From contig CAZHCA010000034.1 in assembly GCA_964530825.1 (NCBI GenBank), forward strand, positions 1 to 45,856: a stretch of 45,856 nucleotides of DNA. Reading direction: 5' to 3'. The stretch is from CAZHCA01 sp964530825. GTDB lineage: Bacteria > Bacteroidota > Bacteroidia > Chitinophagales > Saprospiraceae. Both the position numbers and the translations under genes were made by a program. The notes beneath the pieces are model-generated. The model saw only the letters and a list, made by a program, of their open reading frames with translations, ran no database searches and had not been told where the DNA came from. Below, in pieces: positions 17,394 to 25,796 of the stretch. Each line of letters starts with the position of its first letter. Positions within the stretch are counted from its first letter, which is position 1.

Positions 17394-17411
17394 CGCATAA
17401 CTATTTATGCG
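17394..17411. promoter_or_regulatory. 18-base palindrome in the M23/alaS divergent region
   Basis: CGCATAA-ctat-TTATGCG is a perfect 7-base inverted repeat with a 4-base spacer, 25 bases upstream of the M23 -33 box. Its size and place suit an operator, but no regulator can be assigned. Confidence 0.3.
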
Positions 17412-17769
17412 ATACATTTTCACTTATTTGCTGAAAGGGGTGATAAAATTCTTGATGTAAATCGTTTCAAAAACTAGGAGCGGCTATCGGGGTGCGCACA
17501 AATATGATAAAGTAAATCCCAAATTCAAATGGATTTAAGAAAAGTTTAACGACTTTTAAATACTAAAAATCGGCGAACATCCCTTTTTAAGCGATTTTTA
17601 TTTGGCATTTTCATTCATTTAGCGAAAAAATACAGCTGCTCATCCGGAGTAGAAAATCCTTGGCGCCATGCCGGCCTCAAGGGTATTAAAAAATACGCCC
17701 TGCAACGAGCGCGATCGGCGATTAAATCCTAAATTCACGCCCATTAAAAACAGTACTGTACGTAATACC

Positions 17770-20406
17770 ATGACCTCGAGCGAAATCCGTCAAACTTTTC
17801 TCGACTACTTTGCCCAAAAGCGCCACCGCATCGTGCCTTCGGCGCCTATCGTAAACAAGGACGATCCGACCCTGATGTTCACGAATGCCGGCATGAATCA
17901 ATTCAAGGATTTTTTCCTGGGCAATCAACAACCCGACAGCCGGCGGGTAGCCGATACCCAAAAATGCCTGCGCGTATCGGGTAAACACAATGACCTTGAA
18001 GAAGTTGGGCGCGACAGCTATCACCATACCATGTTTGAGATGCTGGGTAACTGGTCATTCGGCGACTACTTTAAAGCCGAGGCCATCGCCTGGGCATGGG
18101 AACTGCTTACCGGAGTTTTCGGGCTGCCTGCCGATCGCCTTTATGCCTCGGTATTTGAGGGAGACGCTGCCGACAATCTTCCCCCCGATGACGAAGCAGT
18201 AGCCGAATGGAAAAAGTGGATCGACCCCGATCGCATCCTGTACTACGATAAAAAAGACAATTTCTGGGAAATGGGCGATACCGGTCCCTGCGGTCCCTGT
18301 TCCGAGATTCACATCGACCTGCGTCTCGACAGCGAACGCCAAAAGGTCGACGGCAAGACGCTGGTCAACGCGGACCACCCGCAGGTCGTCGAGATCTGGA
18401 ACCTGGTCTTTATCCAATTCAACCGCAAAGCCGACGGCTCGCTGGAGAACTTACCCGAAAAGCATGTTGACACCGGCATGGGCTTCGAGCGGCTGACCAT
18501 GGCTCTACAGGGAAAGACGTCCAATTACGAAACCGACATTTTCACCCCATTTATCAGGTTTATCGAGCAAGCCTCCGGCAAAACCTATACCAATCGCTAC
18601 GATGACGATGCCAAAGCAGATATGGCTATGCGCGTTGTAGCCGATCACATCCGGGCAGTAGCCTTCACGATCGCCGATGGCCAGCTGCCCAGCAACACTG
18701 GCGCTGGCTACGTAATCCGGCGCATCCTGCGCCGTGCCGTTCGCTACTACTACTCCTTCCTGAATTTGCGCGAGCCCTTCCTGCACACCATCATCCCGCT
18801 GCTGGCCGAAACCTTTGCCGATGTCTTTCCCGAGCTCCAGGCCCAACAGGATCAAGTAGCCAGAATCATTGAAAGCGAAGAAAGTACTTTTCTTAACACA
18901 TTGGAGAACGGCCTCAAACGCTTTGCATCCATTCAGCCCAGAGCTGGCATAATCGCTGGTGACGAAGCCTTTGAGCTCTATGACACTTACGGCTTTCCCA
19001 TCGACCTAACGCGCCTGCTGGCCAAAGAGCAGGGCCTGCAGGTCGACGAGCCTGGCTTTGAGGCCGCCCTTGCCAAGCAGAAGCAGCGCTCGCGTGCCGA
19101 TGCTGAAAAAGAGGTGGGAGACTGGCATACCGTTAATCGGGGCGAAGCGGTACAATTCGTCGGCTACGACGAACTGCATATCCCTGACGCCCGTATCTTG
19201 AAATACCGAACCGTGAGGGTGAAGAAGAAGGACCAGTATCAGATCGTACTCAACCGGACACCCTTTTACGCCGAGAGTGGTGGCCAGCGTGGCGATACCG
19301 GTTGGCTGCAGATTGGCAGAGAGCGCATACCCGTTATTGATACCCAGAAAGAAAATGACCTGATTATACATATCGTCAAAAAACTGCCCAACACTTTCGA
19401 TCAGACGGTCCAGGCCCAAGTCGACCCCGAAAAGCGCCGATCGACTTCGGCAAACCATTCGGCGGTACACCTCATGCATGCCGCCCTGCACCGGATCCTG
19501 GGTGACCATGCCCTACAAAAAGGCCAGGATGTAGACCCGCAGCGTCTCCGGTTTGACTTTTCCCACTTTCAGAAAGTGGGACCCGGAGAGTTGGAGCAAA
19601 TTGAAGCTATGGTCAACGAAAAAATCCGAGAAGACCTTCCGCTAGAAGAGGTACGCGAGATCCCCATCGAAGAAGCTAAAGCTGCCGGCGCCCTAATGCT
19701 GTTTGGGGAGAAGTACGGCGATCTGGTCCGCATGATCACTTTTGGCCCCGATTACTCCCGCGAACTCTGTGGGGGCACCCATGTGCCCGCCACTGGCCAG
19801 ATCGGGCTGTTCAAGATCCTGTCGGAAGGCGCCATTGCTGCGGGCGTACGCCGCATCGAAGCGGTTACCGGGACCCAGGCGCAGAACTACATTAAGTCGG
19901 AGTTGCAGGAACTGGACGAGGTCCGCGCCTTGCTCAAGAATGCCCGGCAACCAGCCAAGCTAGTTGCCAGCCTGCAGGAAGAAAACAAAAAGCTGCGCAA
20001 GGAGGTCGAGCAACTCCTGGCCGAAAAGGCCGCCGATGTGAAAAAGGAACTGCTAGCCGGCAAAACTACCTTAAACGGCGCCGAATTTATTGGTGCCCGG
20101 GTCGACCTGCCCGACGCCGGAGCACTCAAGAACCTCGCCTACCAGTTGGAAAAAGAGATGGAGCGGGGCATCATCTTTCTCGGCACCGATATCGGTGGCA
20201 AGCCTCAACTCCTAATGCTCATCGACAAAGACCTGGCTGAAAAAAAGGACCTAAACGCCGGACAAGTCATTCGCGAAGCTGCCAAGGAGATCCAAGGCGG
20301 CGGCGGCGGTCAGGTCTTTTTCGCTACCGCTGGCGGCAAGAATCCGCAAGGGATCGATCAGGCCATTGCCAAAGCGAAAGGCATGGTGGAGGATCAGCTA
20401 CAGTGA
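17770..20406 (+). CDS. alaS: Alanine--tRNA ligase
   Basis: An AlaRS of 878 residues, which charges tRNA-Ala. Class II motifs lie in the N-terminal part: LMFTNAGMNQFKD, YHHTMFEMLGNWSFGDYFK, GPCGPCSEIH and DTGMGFERL. The editing domain has the zinc set H563/H567 in NHSAVHLMH and C667/H671 in CGGTH. A coiled coil (about 695-730) leads to the C-Ala domain with GGGGGQ near the end. I chose the ATG at 17770 because motif 1 then sits at the usual distance from the N terminus; the ATG 34 codons upstream adds non-conserved residues. Stands alone. Confidence 0.97.
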   Translation: MTSSEIRQTFLDYFAQKRHRIVPSAPIVNKDDPTLMFTNAGMNQFKDFFLGNQQPDSRRVADTQKCLRVSGKHNDLEEVGRDSYHHTMFEMLGNWSFGDYFKAEAIAWAWELLTGVFGLPADRLYASVFEGDAADNLPPDDEAVAEWKKWIDPDRILYYDKKDNFWEMGDTGPCGPCSEIHIDLRLDSERQKVDGKTLVNADHPQVVEIWNLVFIQFNRKADGSLENLPEKHVDTGMGFERLTMALQGKTSNYETDIFTPFIRFIEQASGKTYTNRYDDDAKADMAMRVVADHIRAVAFTIADGQLPSNTGAGYVIRRILRRAVRYYYSFLNLREPFLHTIIPLLAETFADVFPELQAQQDQVARIIESEESTFLNTLENGLKRFASIQPRAGIIAGDEAFELYDTYGFPIDLTRLLAKEQGLQVDEPGFEAALAKQKQRSRADAEKEVGDWHTVNRGEAVQFVGYDELHIPDARILKYRTVRVKKKDQYQIVLNRTPFYAESGGQRGDTGWLQIGRERIPVIDTQKENDLIIHIVKKLPNTFDQTVQAQVDPEKRRSTSANHSAVHLMHAALHRILGDHALQKGQDVDPQRLRFDFSHFQKVGPGELEQIEAMVNEKIREDLPLEEVREIPIEEAKAAGALMLFGEKYGDLVRMITFGPDYSRELCGGTHVPATGQIGLFKILSEGAIAAGVRRIEAVTGTQAQNYIKSELQELDEVRALLKNARQPAKLVASLQEENKKLRKEVEQLLAEKAADVKKELLAGKTTLNGAEFIGARVDLPDAGALKNLAYQLEKEMERGIIFLGTDIGGKPQLLMLIDKDLAEKKDLNAGQVIREAAKEIQGGGGGQVFFATAGGKNPQGIDQAIAKAKGMVEDQLQ

Positions 20407-20510
20407 GGGTAGGAATATAATCCGCTGCTCATTCGGCTGCGCTTCGCCTCGCCCAGAAATCCGGAAGCCGAAGGATGCTAAAGAGAGGTAGCCTCAAAAA
20501 TTTCAATCAA

Positions 20511-23096
20511 CTACTCTCCGCGTGCTACACTACCCCTGCTAATCGTGTGACCAAAAAACAGGGCGTTGGCAAATAACTTATTGGTGCCGTACCAGAAGGC
20601 GCGAAAGTTTGGATTGTCAACCATGTAGATGACGCGACCGCCGCCCAGACCGCTGACTACAATGCTAGCCGTACCAGCCAGGGCATCCAGATTACCGGCC
20701 TTGATATAACCGCTGAGCAATGGCGTGTCGGTATATACCAAGGGGGAAGCGTAGGGGTTCTTGGCGGGCTCGAGCAGCAGCATGCCACGCCGGAATACGG
20801 GCAGCCGCTTCCGGTGATAGCCATAACCCAGCGGATGGGTCAGGTCCAGCTCGGTTTCGAAGATGGCGCCACCGACAACCTGACTGCCGCGATCGGCACG
20901 CAGACGAGCATAAGGGATACGCAGCGTTTCCCCATTTTTAGCCCCGCCAGGATTTTTGATGGTGACGCTGCCGATACCTTTCTCCTGGCACCAGCGCACG
21001 GCATCTTCCAAAACGATCAGCGTACCGCCCGAGCCTACCCATGTGCGTAGATTATCCAGCGTACCGTTACTGATGCTGTTGTAGCGACCGTCGACCATGA
21101 CCAGCGTGTGGTAGCGCGATAGGTCAACACGTCCTAATTGGTCTACCTCGACCATCGTAGTGACCACCCCGTAGCGCTGATCGAGCAGGTGCCACACCTC
21201 GCCGGCGTCGTAACTACTCACCCCGTCGCCGACCAGAAGCAGAACCTCCGGATCGCGCAGGGTGCTAAAAGAGGGGCTGCCTAAGTCAATACCTTTGCTT
21301 GTGTAACCGGTTTTGACGCTTACGACCTTAACCCCAGTACCTAAGGCGCCAGCTTGTATTAACTGGTACAAGCGGTCAGCTTCAACAGACTGGTTCTGCA
21401 CAGGTACCATGATCGTACCGCGGTCAAAAGTTTCACCCTCGAGAGTGAACGGCTGGTGGGCGACCTTGGCGCGCACGTTTTTCTGTAAAAGGTGGGCCAA
21501 TAAGGTGGGAGCATGGTAATCATCCCACCGAAACAGATAGGCATATGCACTGCGAGTAACCTCGGCAGGGACTGCCTCAGGGCGTAGACCATTTACTGGA
21601 TCGCCGAGTAGACGGCTGCCGAAGCTGCGGCTGTCAAGCGACTGGTAAGGTACATTAAAGGCCATCGGTAGGGTCCAGGTGGAAACATCGTAAAAAATAC
21701 TGTCTTCGAAGGTCGTCCGCGTTTCGAAGGCGGCTTTTACCAGCCGGTATTGCGCCTGGCCGGTAGGCACGACAAAACTACTTCCCGGCTCAAAGATGTA
21801 GTCGCCTACATCAATCGATTTGTCAAGGGCGAACACTTCGATCTGGTGGCGGCGCAACAGCTCGACCAACGACAGGGTGCGCCCACGATCGTGCGGGTCG
21901 CCGAAGACGTAGCCCTTGATCGGGTCACTCTTAGCTTCGGCGGCCGCATTGCGAAAAAAGCGCCGCTGATAATCGAGTAGATCGGTGCGCAAGGCAAGGC
22001 CGGCGCGCTGGGTCGACAAAGCCGTCCGGACCTGGTTGCGCACGGCAAAGGAAAAGGACAGTTGGCCGTTAGCACTCTCCTGCAGGTGACCTCGTGAACT
22101 GGCCTGTTCAAACAGAATGCCAATGCTGCCATTTGCGTCGGGATAAGTTGATCCTTTGCCATAGTAAAAATCATCAAAGCTCTCCTGGCTGTAGTACAGC
22201 GAGCCGATTTCATCAAGGGCCTCGGCATGGAATTCGCCGATGCGGCCAGTGAGGTCCTGGTTTTCTTGGGGTGTCAAAGGGTTGGTCCGGGTCGGAATGC
22301 CGGGCATGAAAAAGAAGGTGCTGTTGGTGCCCATCTCGTGGTGGTCGGTCAGGATATTGGGTTTCCATTCATGAAAGGTCCGGATGCGGCCCTGGCTTTC
22401 AGGGTGCTGTACGAGTAACCAATCGCGGTTCAGGTCGAACCAGTAATGGTTGGTGCGCCCGCCGGGCCAGGCTTCATCGTATTCGCGGTCGACGCTGCGG
22501 TCGGTCAAGTGTTCGTTCTTATGCATATTTACCCAGGTAGAAAAACGCTGGAAGCCATCGGGATTGAAGCAGGGGTCGAGTAAGATCACGGTATTGTCCA
22601 GCAATTTCTCCACCTCATCCGATTGGCCGGCAGCGAGGTAATAAGCCACCAACAGGGCCGCATTGCCGCCGCTGGCCTCGTTACCGTGTATGCTAAAGCC
22701 CTGATAAATCACCAGAGGCATGTTCGCTGTATTCAGTTCACCCGATTGGTTTGGATCGGTGAGGGCAACGTGCTGCTGCTGAATAGACGCCAGATTGCTA
22801 TGGTTGGCCGGCGAAGTAATGGTCAGGTAAAAGAGTGGACGCTCCTCGTAAGAACGAGCGTAAGGGGTAAAGGTAACACGCGGACTGCTGGCTGCCAGTT
22901 TTTCCAGGTAGCGCAGCTGCTGATCATGGCTCACATGCCATTCGCCAATTTGGAATCCCAGCACTGATTCAGGAGTGGGTACCGCAGGATCATAGCTAGT
23001 TTTGGGTAGGTAATACATTAGTGGCTGTCCCTGCGTCCATCCAGCGATTACAAAAAGCTGAAAAGCGAAGAGTAAGTTCATTGTTTTTCGAAACAT
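20511..23096 (-). CDS. Secreted M14-family zinc carboxypeptidase
   Basis: About 861 residues with a signal peptide (residues 1-23, ending near WTQGQ). The M14 peptidase domain spans about 50-400: the zinc ligands are H137 and E140 in SIHGNEASGG and a histidine at 252/253 in TDHHEMG; NPDGF (178-182) and DLNRDW (221-226) are the family arginine and substrate-binding motifs. The C-terminal half (about 400-861) looks like a glutamine-amidotransferase-like or beta-sandwich region and has no T9SS sorting domain. It probably trims peptides in the periplasm or outside. The ATG at 23096 gives the cleaner signal peptide over the TTG at 23120. It follows the AraC gene by 90 bases. Confidence 0.88.
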   Translation of the reverse strand: MFRKTMNLLFAFQLFVIAGWTQGQPLMYYLPKTSYDPAVPTPESVLGFQIGEWHVSHDQQLRYLEKLAASSPRVTFTPYARSYEERPLFYLTITSPANHSNLASIQQQHVALTDPNQSGELNTANMPLVIYQGFSIHGNEASGGNAALLVAYYLAAGQSDEVEKLLDNTVILLDPCFNPDGFQRFSTWVNMHKNEHLTDRSVDREYDEAWPGGRTNHYWFDLNRDWLLVQHPESQGRIRTFHEWKPNILTDHHEMGTNSTFFFMPGIPTRTNPLTPQENQDLTGRIGEFHAEALDEIGSLYYSQESFDDFYYGKGSTYPDANGSIGILFEQASSRGHLQESANGQLSFSFAVRNQVRTALSTQRAGLALRTDLLDYQRRFFRNAAAEAKSDPIKGYVFGDPHDRGRTLSLVELLRRHQIEVFALDKSIDVGDYIFEPGSSFVVPTGQAQYRLVKAAFETRTTFEDSIFYDVSTWTLPMAFNVPYQSLDSRSFGSRLLGDPVNGLRPEAVPAEVTRSAYAYLFRWDDYHAPTLLAHLLQKNVRAKVAHQPFTLEGETFDRGTIMVPVQNQSVEADRLYQLIQAGALGTGVKVVSVKTGYTSKGIDLGSPSFSTLRDPEVLLLVGDGVSSYDAGEVWHLLDQRYGVVTTMVEVDQLGRVDLSRYHTLVMVDGRYNSISNGTLDNLRTWVGSGGTLIVLEDAVRWCQEKGIGSVTIKNPGGAKNGETLRIPYARLRADRGSQVVGGAIFETELDLTHPLGYGYHRKRLPVFRRGMLLLEPAKNPYASPLVYTDTPLLSGYIKAGNLDALAGTASIVVSGLGGGRVIYMVDNPNFRAFWYGTNKLFANALFFGHTISRGSVARGE

Positions 23097-23186
23097 CGTG
23101 GGTCTTTTTAAATCGAGCAATGGCGTTAAAAATACAAAAGCCCGCCCGGACGACCAGATGGTTAACGAATAAAGATCAAAGGGGAC

Positions 23187-24026
23187 TTAAGCCGAAAGGA
23201 TAACTAATTGCTCGGGGTGCAGGTTTTTTTCTCGCAGGTGGCGGGCAAAGCGAGTAGGACTCATGGAGGTCAATTGCAGAAAATCGCGGTAAAAATGACT
23301 GGCGTCATAAAAGCCGAACTGGTCGCTCAAGTCATAGAGACTGATCTTCGGGTTGGACCGAAGGACTGCAATTACTTGTTCGAGTCGAAAGAGTCGAATA
23401 AACATTTTGGGGCTCAGGCCGAAATGCTCCCGAAATAACCGATTGAGGTGACGGCCGCTTAAATCAATCCGGTCCGCCAGTTCTTTGATCCCGACCTGAC
23501 CGTTTTGCTGCTCAATAATTTGGATGGCATTTTCAATGTGGCGGTTGGGAGGTGAAAGCAGCGGCAACCATTCCGGAGTCAATAATTCGATTTGACTGGC
23601 CCAGTGTTCCGGAGGCAAATCCTGGCAGACGATCTCCATTAAAAGGTCAACATCAATGCGGCTTACTTGATCCAGTCCGAGTAGGCGGCCCCCGACTCCC
23701 TTGACCGGCTGATCCAGTATCTGGCGGTAATATGCCGGGTGAATCTGTAGGATGAGCCCCAGTAAAGGACCCTGATGTTCTATCCGGTAAAAATGAGAAG
23801 AAATAGGAAAGATGAATCCCGGTCTGCGAACCGTCTGAACACTTCGCCTCCCGATCTGAATCCGCAGTGGATTGTCCAGCCGGTGAAACAAAAAGAGGGA
23901 TGGGTAGATATTTGGTGGAATGATTTCTGCTTTCCCATCTGGAAGAACAGTATGCTCTTCAACCAAATAAAAACTCTTCAGCCACTTTTTGGCGATCGGG
24001 CCAGGTGTCATTGGGTTTATTCGCAT
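23187..24026 (-). CDS. AraC-family transcriptional regulator
   Basis: A 279-residue regulator. The C-terminal AraC DNA-binding domain (about 175-275) has two helix-turn-helix units: IKELADRIDLSGRHLNRLF and LYDLSDQFGFYDASHFYRDF, the second followed by SPTRFARH. The N-terminal region (about 1-165) resembles the DUF6597-type sensor found in Bacteroidota AraC proteins. The ligand is unknown. The ATG at 24026 is used; 24011 is an alternative. A perfect 16-base inverted repeat sits 10 bases upstream of the start and could be its own operator. The carboxypeptidase downstream or the divergent enoyl-CoA hydratase-like gene are the natural targets to suspect. Confidence 0.88.
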   Translation of the reverse strand: MRINPMTPGPIAKKWLKSFYLVEEHTVLPDGKAEIIPPNIYPSLFLFHRLDNPLRIQIGRRSVQTVRRPGFIFPISSHFYRIEHQGPLLGLILQIHPAYYRQILDQPVKGVGGRLLGLDQVSRIDVDLLMEIVCQDLPPEHWASQIELLTPEWLPLLSPPNRHIENAIQIIEQQNGQVGIKELADRIDLSGRHLNRLFREHFGLSPKMFIRLFRLEQVIAVLRSNPKISLYDLSDQFGFYDASHFYRDFLQLTSMSPTRFARHLREKNLHPEQLVILSA

Positions 24027-24035
24027 AAGGGGTTA

Positions 24036-24051
24036 ACAGCCAGATGGCTGT
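24036..24051. promoter_or_regulatory. Operator-like inverted repeat before the AraC-family gene
   Basis: ACAGCCA-ga-TGGCTGT is a perfect 7-base inverted repeat with a 2-base spacer, 10 bases upstream of the regulator's ATG, so it lies in the likely leader or promoter. It could be a repressor site or a small mRNA hairpin. Confidence 0.4.
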
Positions 24052-24260
24052 ACATGATCCTGTCAAATAATTTAGGCTATTTTTTCTTATAAATCAACCG
24101 GGGCAACCGCCGGGAAAGGGGAGTCGCCTAACTCAGAAACCGAAAGGCTGATCTCCAAAATCCGCTCTGTAGATCGGTAAACCCTCCTGCAGCGGTGCCG
24201 GACAGACTCCGTGCAGAAACCGGGAGGCATATCCCATCAAAAGCCAACCTTGCTCCTCTC

Positions 24261-24292
24261 TTTGCCTGAAAAAGTACAATATCTTATCTTCC
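24261..24292 (+). promoter_or_regulatory. Candidate promoter of the enoyl-CoA hydratase-like gene
   Basis: TTTG (24261-24264), 20 bases, then TATCTTCC (24285-24292), a 6-of-8 match to the TAnnTTTG pattern. It lies 22 bases before the ATG at 24315. Confidence 0.4.
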
Positions 24293-24314
24293 AAGCGTAA
24301 ACTACCCAATCTAC

Positions 24315-25139
24315 ATGAGTGCAATTTACCGTCCTGAGCAGTTGTTATCTTTTCACGAGCAAGAATTTGGCTACTTGCAACTCGAAGAACAGGACCATGT
24401 ATTTACCATTACACTTAATCGGCCGGAGCAGAAAAATGCCCTGAACGGCATCATGGTTCGCGAACTAAGCTATGCGCTTCACTATGCACAATACCGCAAG
24501 GAAATCCGGGTTGTCATCCTGCAAGCCAATGGCAATGTATTCTGTGCGGGCGCCGACATGGATACTTTTGCGACCGAAGCGGAAGTTCATTCCAGCATCC
24601 CTCTGCCCCACGAAGAAGTCTTGGTAGGCGAATTGTTCAACCGCCTGCATAAGCCTAGCATTGCCAAAGTCGAAGGCCATGTGTACGCCGCCGGCTTCTT
24701 GCTGTTAGCTGGCTGTACCTACGTAGTAGCTTGTAACGATATAAAGCTAGGCCTTCCGGAAGTCAAACGCGGTTTGTTCCCGTTTCAGGTCATGGCAAGC
24801 CTGATGGAAGTCATGCCAGCCCGTAAAGTAATGGATTGGTGCATCCGGGGTTATAACCTTGGTGTGGAGCAAGCACACGAGTGGGGGCTCATCACCCACC
24901 CTACCATCCAGGAAAGTATCGAGGAGGAAATCGAAAAACTAGTTGGTCAAATTTTGGAAAATTCCCCAACGGCTATTCGGTTAGGACTGCAGGCCTATAA
25001 TCACATCCGGCAAACGAGCACGCATGAACTTCACCATTACCTACGCGACATGTTGCTGCGCTCGCTCAACACCAAGGACGCACGCGAGGGCATGGCCGCC
25101 TTGCGCGACGACCGGCCGCCAGAATGGACCGGCGAATAA
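24315..25139 (+). CDS. Enoyl-CoA hydratase/isomerase family protein
   Basis: A 274-residue crotonase-fold protein. The oxyanion-hole segment NVFCAGADMDTF and the second segment KVEGHVYAAGFLLLAGC are present. Aligned with classic enoyl-CoA hydratase, the first catalytic glutamate (in the GGGCELA block) is replaced by leucine, while the second survives in LGLPEVKRG. This pattern fits an isomerase or another crotonase reaction better than water addition, so the substrate is open. The C-terminal helices (about 200-274) are normal. It stands at the head of a plus-strand run with its own candidate promoter. Confidence 0.85.
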   Translation: MSAIYRPEQLLSFHEQEFGYLQLEEQDHVFTITLNRPEQKNALNGIMVRELSYALHYAQYRKEIRVVILQANGNVFCAGADMDTFATEAEVHSSIPLPHEEVLVGELFNRLHKPSIAKVEGHVYAAGFLLLAGCTYVVACNDIKLGLPEVKRGLFPFQVMASLMEVMPARKVMDWCIRGYNLGVEQAHEWGLITHPTIQESIEEEIEKLVGQILENSPTAIRLGLQAYNHIRQTSTHELHHYLRDMLLRSLNTKDAREGMAALRDDRPPEWTGE

Positions 25140-25236
25140 CAACTAATGATTTACGGTTCTTGAATTTAACCCTATCTTGGTTAACTTGTTGTACCTATTA
25201 TTACGTTGTTTGTAATGTAAGCTGACCTATGAGAAT

Positions 25237-25611
25237 ATGAACTTAAATCAAATAACTGTTCCCTCATTGGATTTGACAAAATCAATTCCTTTTTATGAAA
25301 AATTAGGACTTAAACTGATTGTTAAATCATTACCGCACTACGCAAGATTTGAGTGTCCGGAAGGTAATTCGACTTTTTCAATTCATAAGACAGAGGAATT
25401 ACCTAAAGGAGATGGCATATATGTTTACTTTGAATGTGATAACCTCGATGAACAAGTTGAGCGAATTAAGGAAAAAGGAATCATGTTTGAGCAAGAACCG
25501 ACTAATCAAACATGGTCATGGAGAGAGGCCAGATTGAAAGATTTAGACGGAAACCAGTTAATCTTATTTTACGGTGGAGAGAATAGACTTAATCCACCTT
25601 GGAGGATTTAA
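25237..25611 (+). CDS. VOC-family (glyoxalase/bleomycin resistance-like) protein, AT-rich
   Basis: A 124-residue protein with the vicinal oxygen chelate fold pattern: VPSLDLTKSIPFYEKLGLKL at the N terminus, a FECPEGNSTFSIH strand, ECDNLDEQVERIKEKGI in the second half, and KDLDGNQLILFYGG at the C terminus. VOC proteins include glyoxalases, dioxygenases and antibiotic-binding proteins; the substrate is not clear. The gene is visibly AT-rich, with AAA, TTA and AAT codons, unlike its neighbours. It is followed by an attC-like inverted repeat, so recent acquisition is likely (inference). Confidence 0.85.
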   Translation: MNLNQITVPSLDLTKSIPFYEKLGLKLIVKSLPHYARFECPEGNSTFSIHKTEELPKGDGIYVYFECDNLDEQVERIKEKGIMFEQEPTNQTWSWREARLKDLDGNQLILFYGGENRLNPPWRI

Positions 25612-25650
25612 ACAAGCAAAGAGAATCAAAATAACACTACACACAACAAT

Positions 25651-25756
25651 GCATATAGCTTACGGCGGTAAAGCGGTGAATCAGGCTTTTCTGGATTTAT
25701 CAAACTTCAAACCAAGCAGACAGAGAAGTGCTTCAAAACCGCCACAAGCCATATGC
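25651..25756. repeat. Imperfect long-range inverted repeat, attC-like
   Basis: The arms GCATATAGCTTACGGCGG (25651-25668) and CCGCCACAAGCCATATGC (25739-25756) pair over 18 bases with 3 mismatches around a 70-base centre, so one strand can fold into a long hairpin 40 bases after the VOC stop codon. A gene followed by such an imperfect palindrome resembles integron cassettes, but I could not identify a clean GTTRRRY/RYYYAAC pair, so an integron attC is not established. Confidence 0.5.
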
Positions 25757-25796
25757 TAACCGCCTTAGCCCATTCTGTTAATCAAATTTGAATAGT

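Larger units (their letters stand above)
17226..17769. other. 544-base AT-rich divergent intergenic region
   Basis: Between the M23 and alaS starts. It holds the M23 promoter, the CGCATAA palindrome and smaller inverted repeats such as AAAAGT/ACTTTT near 17540. The alaS frame is open back to an ATG at 17668, but those 34 codons have no family similarity. No alaS promoter of the exact consensus was found, and no RNA gene is recognisable. Confidence 0.5.

Noticed and set aside
24133..24324. 63-codon minus-strand frame between the AraC gene and the crotonase-like gene
   Set aside because: It reads across the likely promoter and start of the plus-strand gene and matches no family I know.
25574..25759. 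61-codon frame across the attC-like repeat
   Set aside because: It overlaps the VOC gene in another frame and runs through the inverted repeat, so it is better explained by the repeat than by coding.
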